NCBI GenBank assembly: GCA_012744395.1
Contig: JAAYCB010000415.1
Span: forward strand, 1 to 39,712
Reading direction: 5' to 3'
DNA from: Pirellulaceae bacterium
Lineage (GTDB): Bacteria > Planctomycetota > Planctomycetia > Pirellulales > Thermoguttaceae
DNA: 39,712 nucleotides
Shown here: piece after piece, positions 24,281 to 32,545 of the stretch
Position numbering within the stretch: the stretch's first letter is position 1
Layout: every line of letters starts with the position of its first letter
Translations under genes and position numbers: made by a program
The notes under the pieces: generated by a model
Databases searched by the model: none
Told to the model about the DNA's origin: nothing
The model's input: the letters and a program-made list of their open reading frames with translations, nothing else

Positions 24281-25189
24281 ATGAAAATTGCCACAATCCG
24301 CGTGTTTTGCGACGTGGTGCAACACCAAAGCTTCTCTCGCGGGGCGGCCGCCAACCAGGTGAGCCAGTCGGCGGCGACCCAATCGGTGCATCGGATGGAG
24401 CAGCACTTCGGGGTGCAGCTTGTCGACCGCAGCAAGCGGCCGTTCGTACTGACGCCGGAGGGGCAGGCCTGCTACGAGGGGTTTCGCGAGGTGCTCGAGC
24501 TCTACGACGCGGTTGAGACCAAGGTCCGTTCGCTGCGGAAAGAGATCACCGGGAGGGTTCGCGTGGCGGCGATCTACTCGGTCGGGTTGCACGATATGAG
24601 CCGCTGCATGAAGCAGTTCATGCGCCGCTACCCGAAGGCCAAGGTGCAGCTGGAATACCTCCGCCCGAACAAGGTCTACGAGGCCGTCCTCAACTCGGAG
24701 GTCGACTTGGGGATTGTCTCCTATCCCGTCCCGTCGGTCGAGCTCAACGTGATTCCCCTGCGATCGGAGAAGATGGTTCTCGTCTGCCATCCGAACCACG
24801 CCCTGGCCAGGCGGAAGGTCGTCACCGCGGAGCATCTCAAGGACCAGGCCTTCGTCGGTTTCGACCGGGATCTGGTGATCCGCAAGGAAATCGACCGCTA
24901 CTTCCGCCAGCGGAACATCTCGGTTCGCATCGTGATGGAGTTTGACAATATCGAGACGATCAAGCAGGCGATTGGAATTGAGGCGGGGGTGAGCATCCTG
25001 CCCGAGCCGACCGTCCGCGCCGAGCTGGCGCGGGGGGATCTGGCGGCGGTCCGCCTGATCGCGCCGGCGCTGGAACGTCCCTTGGGGATCATCCATCGGC
25101 AGCGGAAGGTGTTCGCCCCGACGATTACGAAATTCCTCGATCTGCTCCAGGAAGGACTAGACGCCAACGAGGATCGTCAGCATGGGTGA
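24281..25189 (+). CDS. LysR-family transcriptional regulator
   Basis: 302 residues from the ATG at 24281. The winged helix-turn-helix occupies residues 1-60 (TIRVFCDVVQHQSFSRGAAA, NQVSQSAATQSVHRMEQHFG, QLVDRSKRPFVLTPEG). The effector-binding domain runs from about 90 (GRVRVAAIYSVGLHDMSRCM) to the end, with the usual EAGVSILPEPTVRAELARGD near 245. The helix-turn-helix ordering and the CysB-like C-domain are standard. It overlaps the next gene by 8 bases, so both are co-transcribed and probably coupled in translation. The regulator most likely controls its own operon through the palindrome in its promoter. The effector is unknown; a methylated or one-carbon compound is plausible from the partner gene. 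Confidence 0.92.
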   Translation: MKIATIRVFCDVVQHQSFSRGAAANQVSQSAATQSVHRMEQHFGVQLVDRSKRPFVLTPEGQACYEGFREVLELYDAVETKVRSLRKEITGRVRVAAIYSVGLHDMSRCMKQFMRRYPKAKVQLEYLRPNKVYEAVLNSEVDLGIVSYPVPSVELNVIPLRSEKMVLVCHPNHALARRKVVTAEHLKDQAFVGFDRDLVIRKEIDRYFRQRNISVRIVMEFDNIETIKQAIGIEAGVSILPEPTVRAELARGDLAAVRLIAPALERPLGIIHRQRKVFAPTITKFLDLLQEGLDANEDRQHG

Positions 25190-27035
25190 CGCTTCGATTC
25201 CCCTCAGGCTGCATCCCTCGGGAAAGACAATCCGCGCCGAACCGGGCGTGCCGCTGATCGAAGCGCTGGCCAATGCCGGGATCATCCTCGATGCGCCTTG
25301 CGGCGGCGAGGGGGTCTGCGGCAAGTGCCGCGTGATCGTTCGCGAGGGGGCCGCCGCGCCGCTCGCGGCGGAGCGGCGGCTGCTGAGCGAAGCGGAACTG
25401 AAGGCCGGTGTCCGCCTGGCGTGCCAGACCAAGGCCGTTCGACCGGCGAGAATTGAGGTCCCCGAGCTTTCCCGCCTTGCAGAATTTCATCAGATTCTCA
25501 GCGGCGCACCGAACCACCATCGGTCGACCGCCATCGATGCCGCGATTCGAAAGCAGCATGTCGAACTGGCCGCGCCCAGCCGCGACGACGATGCCAGCGA
25601 CGCTGCGCGTCTTGAGCGGGCGATCGGGCCCTTTGAGGCGGACCTGCGGGTGCTCGGCAGTCTGCCCGGGCGGCTCCGCGAGGCCCGGTTTTGCGGCACC
25701 GCCGTGTTGGCCGAGGACCGGTTGCTGGACTTCGAGCCCGGCGATACCCGGGGCCAGAGCTTCGCGGTCGCCGTGGACATCGGCACGACGACGTTGGCCG
25801 CCGCGCTGGTCGACCTGGTCAGCGGTGAGGAATTGGCGGTCGCCACCCAGCTCAACCCGCAGACGCGGTTCGGCGACGACGTGCTGACGCGGATTCAAAT
25901 GGCCGCGGGCGATGGCGGTCTGGCGCGGCTTCAGGCGTCGGTTCTCGAGGCGGTCGATCGGTTGATCGAGTCGCTGGCCGCCTCGGCCGGCATCCAGCGC
26001 GGGGAGATCTACGAGGTCGCGTTTGCCGGCAATACAACCATGCAGCACCTGTTGTGCCGCTTGGACCCGCGCTGTCTCGGCGAGGTTCCCTTTGTCCCGG
26101 CAGTGCGGACCGCGCTGCGGTTTCCCGCGCGCGAGTTGCCCCTGAAGATCCATCCCAGCGGGCGCGTCTACGTCTTGCCGGTGATCGGCGGCTTTGTGGG
26201 CGGCGACACGGTGGCGGGGATGCTGACGACGGACCTGGCCGATCAGCCGGGGCCGACGCTCCTGGTCGACGTGGGAACAAACGGCGAGATCGTGCTTTCC
26301 GCGCACGGGAAACTCTCGGCGGCGGCGGCCGCCGCCGGCCCGGCCTTCGAAGGCGCTCGGATCACGCACGGCATGCGGGCCTGTGCCGGGGCGATCGAGC
26401 GGGTGACGTTCGACGGGACCCTGGCAATCGAGACGATCGGCCGCGCAGCGCCCCTGGGCCTGTGCGGGTCAGCGCTGATCGACCTGGCCGCCATCCTCCT
26501 CGACTTCCAGGTGATCAGCCCCGAGGGGCGCTTCCGGCGAAGCAGCGATCTGCCTCCGGGCACTCCGGACGACATCCGCCAGCGCGTGTCCGACGATCCC
26601 CAGAACCGGGCCTTTCTCCTCGTCCCGGTGGAACAGTCGGCGGCCGGCCAGGCGATTGTGTTGAATCAGCGGGATATTCGCCAGTTGCAGCTCGCCTCCG
26701 GCGCGATCCGGACCGGTATCGAACTGCTTCTGTCGCGGGCCGGCATCGAACCCGGGCAGGTCGCCGCGCTCTATCTGGCGGGCGGGTTCGGCAACTACAT
26801 CCGCCGCGCCAAAGCGCGGCGGATCGGGCTGATTCCGCCGTCGATCCCAGGCGATCGCATCCGCTATTGCGGCAACACGTCGCTGGCCGGAGCGCGGCTC
26901 GCCCTGCTGTCGCGGGAGAAACGGCGGGAAGCGGAACGCCTCGCCGCGCGGACCATGCACATCGACCTGGCGGCCGATCCGCAGTTTCAGTGGACGTTTG
27001 CCGACGCGATGATCTTCCCCAGCGGCGATCAGTGA
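25182..27035 (+). CDS. RACo-like corrinoid activation protein: [2Fe-2S] ferredoxin plus ASKHA ATPase (DUF4445)
   Basis: 617 residues. Cys40, Cys46, Cys49 and Cys81 (APCGGEGVCGKC, then LACQT) form a plant-type [2Fe-2S] site. A linker of ~100 residues follows, then the actin-like DUF4445 domain with AVAVDIGTTTLAAALV at 196-210, EVAFAGNTTMQHLL, LVDVGTNGEIVL and LYLAGGFGNYIRRAKARRIG. This is the layout of RACo/RamA, which uses ATP to drive electrons to an inactive Co(II) corrinoid protein and restore Co(I). No corrinoid protein or methyltransferase lies in this window, so its client is elsewhere. The first codons overlap the LysR gene. The 3' end overlaps the convergent Fe-S carrier gene by 7 bases. 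Confidence 0.9.
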   Translation: MGDASIPLRLHPSGKTIRAEPGVPLIEALANAGIILDAPCGGEGVCGKCRVIVREGAAAPLAAERRLLSEAELKAGVRLACQTKAVRPARIEVPELSRLAEFHQILSGAPNHHRSTAIDAAIRKQHVELAAPSRDDDASDAARLERAIGPFEADLRVLGSLPGRLREARFCGTAVLAEDRLLDFEPGDTRGQSFAVAVDIGTTTLAAALVDLVSGEELAVATQLNPQTRFGDDVLTRIQMAAGDGGLARLQASVLEAVDRLIESLAASAGIQRGEIYEVAFAGNTTMQHLLCRLDPRCLGEVPFVPAVRTALRFPARELPLKIHPSGRVYVLPVIGGFVGGDTVAGMLTTDLADQPGPTLLVDVGTNGEIVLSAHGKLSAAAAAAGPAFEGARITHGMRACAGAIERVTFDGTLAIETIGRAAPLGLCGSALIDLAAILLDFQVISPEGRFRRSSDLPPGTPDDIRQRVSDDPQNRAFLLVPVEQSAAGQAIVLNQRDIRQLQLASGAIRTGIELLLSRAGIEPGQVAALYLAGGFGNYIRRAKARRIGLIPPSIPGDRIRYCGNTSLAGARLALLSREKRREAERLAARTMHIDLAADPQFQWTFADAMIFPSGDQ

Positions 27036-27361
27036 CCGCCGCATCCGGGGCACCCGCCACCCTTGGGGTGGTTCGGGTTGTCGATCGTGAAGCCGCGACC
27101 CATCGGGCCGTCCTGGAAGTCGATCGTCGTGCCGTCGAGGTGCAGCGCGAACTTCTTCTTCGTCACCAGGGAGACGCCGTGTTGCGCGTACTCGGCGTCG
27201 ACGGCCGGATCGAACTCCGTGTCGAATCCCAATCCGTATTGCAGCCCGCTGCACCCGCCGCCGCCGATTGCCATCCGCAGACGGGTGCTGGCGCCGAGCT
27301 TCTCCCCTTCAATCAATCGTTTCACTTCGGATGCGGCTGATTCCGTCAAAGTCACGGCCAT
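27029..27361 (-). CDS. A-type iron-sulfur cluster carrier (IscA/ErpA/HesB family)
   Basis: 110 residues from the ATG at 27361; a GTG nine bases earlier is possible. The fold is typical: AVTLTESAASEVKRLIE at the start, LRMAIGGGGCSGLQYGLGFD with Cys37, and GFTIDNPN near 90. The family normally ends with Cys-Gly-Cys. Here the last cysteines are Cys104 and Cys107 in CPGC, so the spacing is two residues. The protein would receive or hand on Fe-S clusters. The cysteine desulfurase gene 2 kb upstream on the same strand could supply sulfur to the same machinery, though a secreted-protein gene lies between. The 220 bases up to that gene hold nothing recognisable. Confidence 0.88.
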   Translation of the reverse strand: MAVTLTESAASEVKRLIEGEKLGASTRLRMAIGGGGCSGLQYGLGFDTEFDPAVDAEYAQHGVSLVTKKKFALHLDGTTIDFQDGPMGRGFTIDNPNHPKGGGCPGCGGH

Positions 27362-27581
27362 CGAATTCACTCTCGCACGGTTGGGGACATTCAGAGATCA
27401 ACTATTCCATCCTACGCGCAAGGGCCGCCGCCGCCAAGACGTCAGCGCCCGGCAAGACGCCGGCTTTCGCGCAAGGCTCCAAATCCAAGGTCCGCATTCC
27501 AGACGTCCGGTGGGCCCAGATCGAGGGCGCTGCTGGCCCGACCCTGGCCATTGGCAATTGCGCTTTGAATCTCGCCGCCTC

Positions 27582-29030
27582 TCAATCGTGCGCCGGGGGC
27601 TCCTTCTTCCCCCGGTCGAGAAGCGCTTGAAGCTTGGCCAAGAACCACTCCGCCCGGCGCTTCTGGTCGGCCCTCGGGACCTGCGAAGGGGGGTCCAGAT
27701 GCTGGTTGTCCACGACCCATTCCGCCTTCAGCCACCGCACCGCGCCTCCGCCGGGCAGTTGTCGGATGACCTCTTCCGGGGTCTCTCGCCGGACCGTCTC
27801 GGGACAATCCGGATCGCTAAGCAGGTCGGCCAGCGAGCCGCCACGGGCCTGGCTGGCGGGGCTTTCGGGTGTGAGGACGAGGAGCGTCTGGCCGCTGGAC
27901 AGTTCTTCCAGCAGGCTTCGGCGCTGATCGGCGGATAGCGTGCAGCGATCGTCGGCGAAGATCCGCAGGTCGGCCGGTGGGGAGAATCGGTCGTTCACCA
28001 GCAGCCAGTGGTGGCGTGCCAGAAGACTCATCGCGTTGAAGTAACCCTCTTCGTCGCCGCAGCCAAAGGCCGGCTTTTCGGGTGGTTCATAGGCCACGAT
28101 CCGAGGCGCGTGCCATGACTCGTAGCCGTTCCAATCAACCAGGGCGGGGTCGCGGAGGAGCCAGGCCATGGCATTCAGCCAGAGGCGGTAGTTGTCGGCG
28201 TAGTTGATCAGGTTGTCGCTGATCATGTTCTGATCCGCGACGATCACGATCCGGCCCCGCCCGTATTCCCGCGCAAGGACCACGCCGTGCGGTCCCAGAG
28301 GCTCGGACTCGTCGCGGCGGAAATTCCCGCAGAATCCGGCTGCGTTGTCTTCGCCATAAACCCCCGCCCGCCACTGGTCCGCCCACGATTTGTCGCTGGT
28401 CAGCGCGACGGCGTAGCGCCGATCGACCGTTCCGCCCGACAGCATCGCGATTCGCCCAAGCCCCGCCGTGACCGGGTGATCGACGAACCGCGTGACGGCC
28501 AGCCAGCCGCTGCCGCGGCCCAGCGTCAGGGGCCGCACCTCGCACGCCGTATCGGTCGATGAAGCGATTCCCAGCATGCTGAGCAGCGGCTTCAGGCGAT
28601 GCGAGTGGAAATAGGCATTGGAGTGTTCGGTGACAAGGAACAGCGACCCGCCACGGTCGACGTAAGAGCGAATCGCCATGATCTCGGAAACCAGGAACGG
28701 TTCGCGTTCAGCCGAGACGAGGTTGATGACCAGGAGCTTGTGCGGCGCGAGCCGTTCGGGAGTCAGGCGGCCGCGAAGGGCGTAATCCTGCGGATATCCG
28801 CGCAAGGCGAGGTACTCGAATCCGTGACGAGACCCGCACGTGGCGTGATAGTCATAGACCCCCGGCCGCAGGCCAACCATGGAGAAATCGTTGGCATGGA
28901 TCCAATCGATCAGGATCGGGGCGGGCTGCCGGGATTCTTCCCCATCCGCCGCGGGGTTCGGCGGTTCCGCACGTGAATCCGCCTGGCCGAGAACCAGCAC
29001 GCAGGCCGTCAGCAGGGCAAATGTGTCCAT
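27582..29030 (-). CDS. Secreted protein of unknown function with a DUF4350/GATase-like fold
   Basis: 482 residues from the ATG at 29030, with GGAG 6 bases upstream. A signal peptide occupies the first ~22 residues (DTFALLTACVLVLGQADSRA). LIDWIHANDFSMVGLRPGVY opens the mature part. A Rossmann-like domain has HKLLVINLVSAEREPFLVSE and SYVDRGGSLFLVTEHSNAYF, which resembles DUF4350 and other GATase-like extracytoplasmic domains. GRGRIVIVADQNMISDNLIN and NYRLWLNAMAWLL follow, again as in that group. A second, similar half may cover residues 310-480 (LLEELSSGQTLLVLTPESP). No catalytic triad was identified. Neighbours are an Fe-S carrier and cysteine desulfurase, which give no clue to a role outside the cytoplasm. 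Confidence 0.72.
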   Translation of the reverse strand: MDTFALLTACVLVLGQADSRAEPPNPAADGEESRQPAPILIDWIHANDFSMVGLRPGVYDYHATCGSRHGFEYLALRGYPQDYALRGRLTPERLAPHKLLVINLVSAEREPFLVSEIMAIRSYVDRGGSLFLVTEHSNAYFHSHRLKPLLSMLGIASSTDTACEVRPLTLGRGSGWLAVTRFVDHPVTAGLGRIAMLSGGTVDRRYAVALTSDKSWADQWRAGVYGEDNAAGFCGNFRRDESEPLGPHGVVLAREYGRGRIVIVADQNMISDNLINYADNYRLWLNAMAWLLRDPALVDWNGYESWHAPRIVAYEPPEKPAFGCGDEEGYFNAMSLLARHHWLLVNDRFSPPADLRIFADDRCTLSADQRRSLLEELSSGQTLLVLTPESPASQARGGSLADLLSDPDCPETVRRETPEEVIRQLPGGGAVRWLKAEWVVDNQHLDPPSQVPRADQKRRAEWFLAKLQALLDRGKKEPPAHD

Positions 29031-29222
29031 GAAGACTCCGCAAGAGCCGGGGACTGTCAGTCAAATTCCGTGTAGTCATGCGCGCAAGCATCCCCCTCGG
29101 GGCGGGTCCCGGCGCGGGAAGGATCGTTCCTTGGCAAGCGGCGCCGGCAATTGCGGCATACAGGTGTTGTCGGCAATTCCACAAGAATCTTGAGGTTTTC
29201 TACCGATTCCGGGGAGACCGGA

Positions 29223-30437
29223 TCACGCGCCGGACTGGACAGCGGGGCGGCTGCTCGATCGGCGAAGCCGCCGGACGGAGTCGATGATCGCTGCGGACAC
29301 GGCGTTGACTTCCGCCTCCGTGTTGCCGCGCCCCAGGCCGAAACGGATGCTGCCACGAACCGCCTCGTGACTGAGTCCCAAGGCCCGCAGGACGTGGCTC
29401 GGTTGGGGGTGAGCCGAGGTGCAAGCGCTGCCGCTGCTGGCTGCCAGACGCGGTACGTTCAAGAGCAACGTCTCGCCATCGACGCCGCCAAACGAGACGT
29501 TCAGGTTGCCGGGCAGGCGGATAGCGGGGCGGTCGAGGGCGGGGCCGTTGAGACGGATTTCGTCCAATGCGGCGGCCAGGCGGTCGAAAAGCCGGCCGCG
29601 GAGGCCAGCCAGCCGGGCCATTTCGCCCTGCATTTCGCCCGCACAAATCTCCAGGGCCGTCGCCATGCCGACGATCCCCGGCACGTTGAGCGTTCCGCTG
29701 CGGAGTCCTCCCTCGTGCCCGCCACCCAGCAGGAGGGGCTCAAGCTTCACGACCGGGTTGCGGCGGCGGACGTATAGTCCGCCAATCCCCTTGGGGCCAT
29801 ACATCTTGTGGGCGCTGAAACTCATCAGGTCGACTTCGAGCTGGCGAAGATCGACGGGCATTCGGCCAACGGCCTGGGTGGCGTCGGTGTGGATGAGGAT
29901 CCCGCGCTGTTTGCAGAGCCGGGCGATCGGTTCGACCGGTTGGATCGCGCCGATCTCGTTGTTGGCCAGCATCACCGTGACAAGGACCGTGTCGTCGCGG
30001 AGCGCATCGGCCACCTGCTCGACGCGGACAAGTCCGGCCTCTGCGTCGCCCGCAGGCGCCACGGGGAGCAAGCTGACGTCGTACCCCCGGTCGGCCAGGC
30101 GCTTGAGGGGATGGAGGACCGCCGGATGCTCGGTCGTCACGCTGATGATGTGCCGGCCAGCGTTCTGCCGCCGATCGACGACGCCGCGAATCGCCAGGTT
30201 GTTGCTTTCCGTGGCGCCGCTTGTGAAGACGATCTCCCGCGGGCGGGCGCCGAGGATTGCGGCGATCGTCTCCCGCGCGCCGTTGACCGCCTCGGAAGCC
30301 ATCCGGCCGAGGCCGTGGGTGGTGCTTGCCGCATTGCCGAATTCCTCGCTGAAAAACGGCAGCATCGCCTGCAACACCCGGGGATCAACCGGTGTCGTCG
30401 CATGGTGGTCCATGTAGATCGGTCGGTCGGGATTCAT
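29223..30437 (-). CDS. Cysteine desulfurase (IscS/NifS type)
   Basis: 404 residues from the ATG at 30437. The start, IYMDHHATTPVDPRVLQAML, is diagnostic. His104 (TTEHPAVLHPL) stacks on PLP, DATQAVGR lies at 185-192, and Lys211 in SFSAHKMYGPKG forms the Schiff base. The active Cys339 lies in the long loop SSGSACTSAHPQPSHVLRAL, which marks the IscS/NifS group rather than SufS. The enzyme takes sulfur from cysteine for Fe-S clusters, tRNA thiolation or cofactors. No IscU follows; the Nudix-like gene is 48 bases upstream and may share its transcript. The end of the protein (RRSSSRPAVQSGA) is a short unconserved tail. Confidence 0.94.
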   Translation of the reverse strand: MNPDRPIYMDHHATTPVDPRVLQAMLPFFSEEFGNAASTTHGLGRMASEAVNGARETIAAILGARPREIVFTSGATESNNLAIRGVVDRRQNAGRHIISVTTEHPAVLHPLKRLADRGYDVSLLPVAPAGDAEAGLVRVEQVADALRDDTVLVTVMLANNEIGAIQPVEPIARLCKQRGILIHTDATQAVGRMPVDLRQLEVDLMSFSAHKMYGPKGIGGLYVRRRNPVVKLEPLLLGGGHEGGLRSGTLNVPGIVGMATALEICAGEMQGEMARLAGLRGRLFDRLAAALDEIRLNGPALDRPAIRLPGNLNVSFGGVDGETLLLNVPRLAASSGSACTSAHPQPSHVLRALGLSHEAVRGSIRFGLGRGNTEAEVNAVSAAIIDSVRRLRRSSSRPAVQSGA

Positions 30438-30485
30438 GAGAATCGAGGCCCCGGGGATCGGCGCGGTGGCAGCGCCGGCGACTGC

Positions 30486-31118
30486 TCAACAGAGCCCCGC
30501 CATTCCACCGAACAACGCGCGGATCGAAATCTGTGACCAGGTCTCAAAACCAGCCAGCGAAGCGAGAATCTCTTCGACAGGGCGAAACCCACACTCGATG
30601 ATGTCTTCTTCCCGCGGGTGGACCCGCGGATCATCCACGTCGAACAAATGGACGACTCCCAAGTGGACTCGGCCGACTTCCGTCTCGTCATCATTGATCA
30701 GTCCCGCCTGGCGATTCCGGTAGGGCGTATCGATCTGGACCTCCTCATCCAATTCGCGCCGCATCCCCTCGGTGTACGGGCAACCTTGCCCCCGGCCATC
30801 GATCGCCGAAATGTGCCCGCCGATGCCGACGCTCTGCTTGCGGTGCAACCGGTCCTCGCCCATCCCCGACCCGCGGGTGTACTGAAACACGCGGCGGACA
30901 CCGCCTTGGTCGCGGTGGCAGAAAATGACGTAGGGGATCAACTGTTTGTAGTCAGGATCGTTCTCCACCTCGCGGCGCGACCGGTAGATCGTGTTCTCCG
31001 GGCTGAGAAGCTCGGGCAGATACCGGCCGACATCGCCGCAGAACCCCTGAAAATGGCCGATCCGGCGGAACAACTCGGTGGGAACGACCAGGACGCGTTC
31101 GTCGGCTGGGGCGGACAC
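30486..31118 (-). CDS. Nudix-like predicted phosphoesterase
   Basis: 210 residues from the GTG at 31118, which has AAGGAG 8 bases upstream; a GTG six bases earlier is too close to that site. VVPTELFRRIGHFQGFC opens the protein. RVFQYTRGSGMGEDRLHRKQ and SVGIGGHISAID precede YTEGMRRELDEEVQI, which keeps the RELxEE core of the Nudix box with an abnormal distance to the preceding acidic residue. VGRVHLGVVHLFDVDDPRVH follows. The pattern fits the predicted MutT-like phosphoesterase group of unknown substrate. It lies between queA and the cysteine desulfurase gene on the same strand. Confidence 0.78.
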   Translation of the reverse strand: MSAPADERVLVVPTELFRRIGHFQGFCGDVGRYLPELLSPENTIYRSRREVENDPDYKQLIPYVIFCHRDQGGVRRVFQYTRGSGMGEDRLHRKQSVGIGGHISAIDGRGQGCPYTEGMRRELDEEVQIDTPYRNRQAGLINDDETEVGRVHLGVVHLFDVDDPRVHPREEDIIECGFRPVEEILASLAGFETWSQISIRALFGGMAGLC

Positions 31119-31260
31119 GGGCACGACTCCTTGCGGCGAAAGGGCAAAGGCTCCAGGTCGCCGGTCTCCGCGGCCTCAGACGCGCGGTCTGCGGGCGGCC
31201 TGTCGCCCTCCAAACAGAAGTATACGCAGCTGCGAATCGACGGCAAAACCTCCCGCCCGA

Positions 31261-32307
31261 TCAGACGATCAGCATCGCGTCGCCATAACTGTAAAATCGG
31301 TATTCGTGCCGGATGGCCTCCTGATAGGCCCGATTGATCAGGTCGTCGCCGCCGAAGGTCCGCGCCAGCACGAGCAGGGTTGTCCGGGGCAAATGGAAAT
31401 TGGTAATCATCGCGTCGACGGTCTTGAACCGGTAGGGCGGGCGGATGAACAGGTCGGTGTGGCCGGTAAACGGGCGCAACTCGCCGTTGGCCGACGCCGA
31501 CTCCAGCAGCCGCACCGACGTGGTCCCCACGGCAACGATCCGGCCGCCGCTGCGACGGCATTCGACCAGCCTGGCGACGGTGGGAGCATCGATCACACCC
31601 CACTCGCTGTGCATCACGTGCTGGTCCAGCCGAGCGGTTTCAATTGGCCGAAAGGTGCCCAGGCCCACGTGGAGGGTCAGGTGGCAGACGGAGACCTGCC
31701 GGGCGGCGAGTCTCTGCAACAGGGGATCGGTGAAGTGGAGGCCGGCCGTCGGAGCGGCCACCGCGCCCGGCACCCTGGCATAGACGGTCTGGTAGTTCTC
31801 ACGATCGGAATCAACCATCTGCCCCTTGCGGATGTAAGGCGGAAGGGGCACGCGGCCCACGCGACCGAGGAGCGTCACGGTCGGCTCGGCGGATTGTGGA
31901 CGGGCGAGCCAAATGCCATCGGGCTGTTGAACGCCCAACCGAAGCTCGAGGCTTTGCGTGCCCTCCGGTCCGGTCAGGGTAAGCGTTTCGCCGGCAGTCA
32001 GCTTTCCGCGTGTCTTACCGAGAATCCGCCAAATCCCCCCCTCGGCGGCCTCCAGAAACAGGCCTTCCCAGCGGCCACCGGTGCGTGTTCGGAAGCCGAC
32101 CAGCCGGGCCGGAACAACGCGCGTGTTGTTCAGAACCAGGCAGTCGCCCGCTTCGAGAATCTCCGGCAGGTCGCGAACATGCTTGTGAGATAAGGAGTTG
32201 TGCCGACGGTCGACAACCATCAACCGCGCGTCGCTGCGGACCCGCAGCGGCTGTTGGGCGATCAATTCTTTTGGCAGTTCGTAAGTATACTGTTCGATGT
32301 TGTCCAT
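31261..32307 (-). CDS. queA: S-adenosylmethionine:tRNA ribosyltransferase-isomerase
   Basis: 348 residues from the ATG at 32307; the open frame beyond it runs into the divergent glycosyltransferase promoter region. MDNIEQYTYELPKELIAQQP is a classical start. NNTRVVPARL, RVGRVPLPPYIRK, PGAVAAPTAGLHFT, LHVGLGTFRP and VGTTSVRLLES are family blocks in correct order. The end, YRFYSYGDAMLI, is the usual C-terminus. QueA transfers the ribosyl part of SAM to preQ1-tRNA, giving epoxyqueuosine in the wobble position of GUN anticodons. It is divergent from the glycosyltransferase gene across 238 bases. Confidence 0.96.
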   Translation of the reverse strand: MDNIEQYTYELPKELIAQQPLRVRSDARLMVVDRRHNSLSHKHVRDLPEILEAGDCLVLNNTRVVPARLVGFRTRTGGRWEGLFLEAAEGGIWRILGKTRGKLTAGETLTLTGPEGTQSLELRLGVQQPDGIWLARPQSAEPTVTLLGRVGRVPLPPYIRKGQMVDSDRENYQTVYARVPGAVAAPTAGLHFTDPLLQRLAARQVSVCHLTLHVGLGTFRPIETARLDQHVMHSEWGVIDAPTVARLVECRRSGGRIVAVGTTSVRLLESASANGELRPFTGHTDLFIRPPYRFKTVDAMITNFHLPRTTLLVLARTFGGDDLINRAYQEAIRHEYRFYSYGDAMLIV

Positions 32308-32545
32308 CGATGGGGCTTCAGCGCTGGACGATGGCCTGTACCGGCGGGCGGAAATCCCGAATTTTCTGCCCGACCACACCGGCCGCAGACCGTCTAACGG
32401 CCGCAAAACCAATCGACCCGGCCGGGGGAACCGGTTAACGTGAGCTTTGCCACCGTTCTCTCCGAGAGTATAAGCTTCCGGACGTGCGGGCGGCAGGTGC
32501 CCAATCCGCCCCCGCCGCACAACCGTCGTCCCAAGAGGATTGTTC

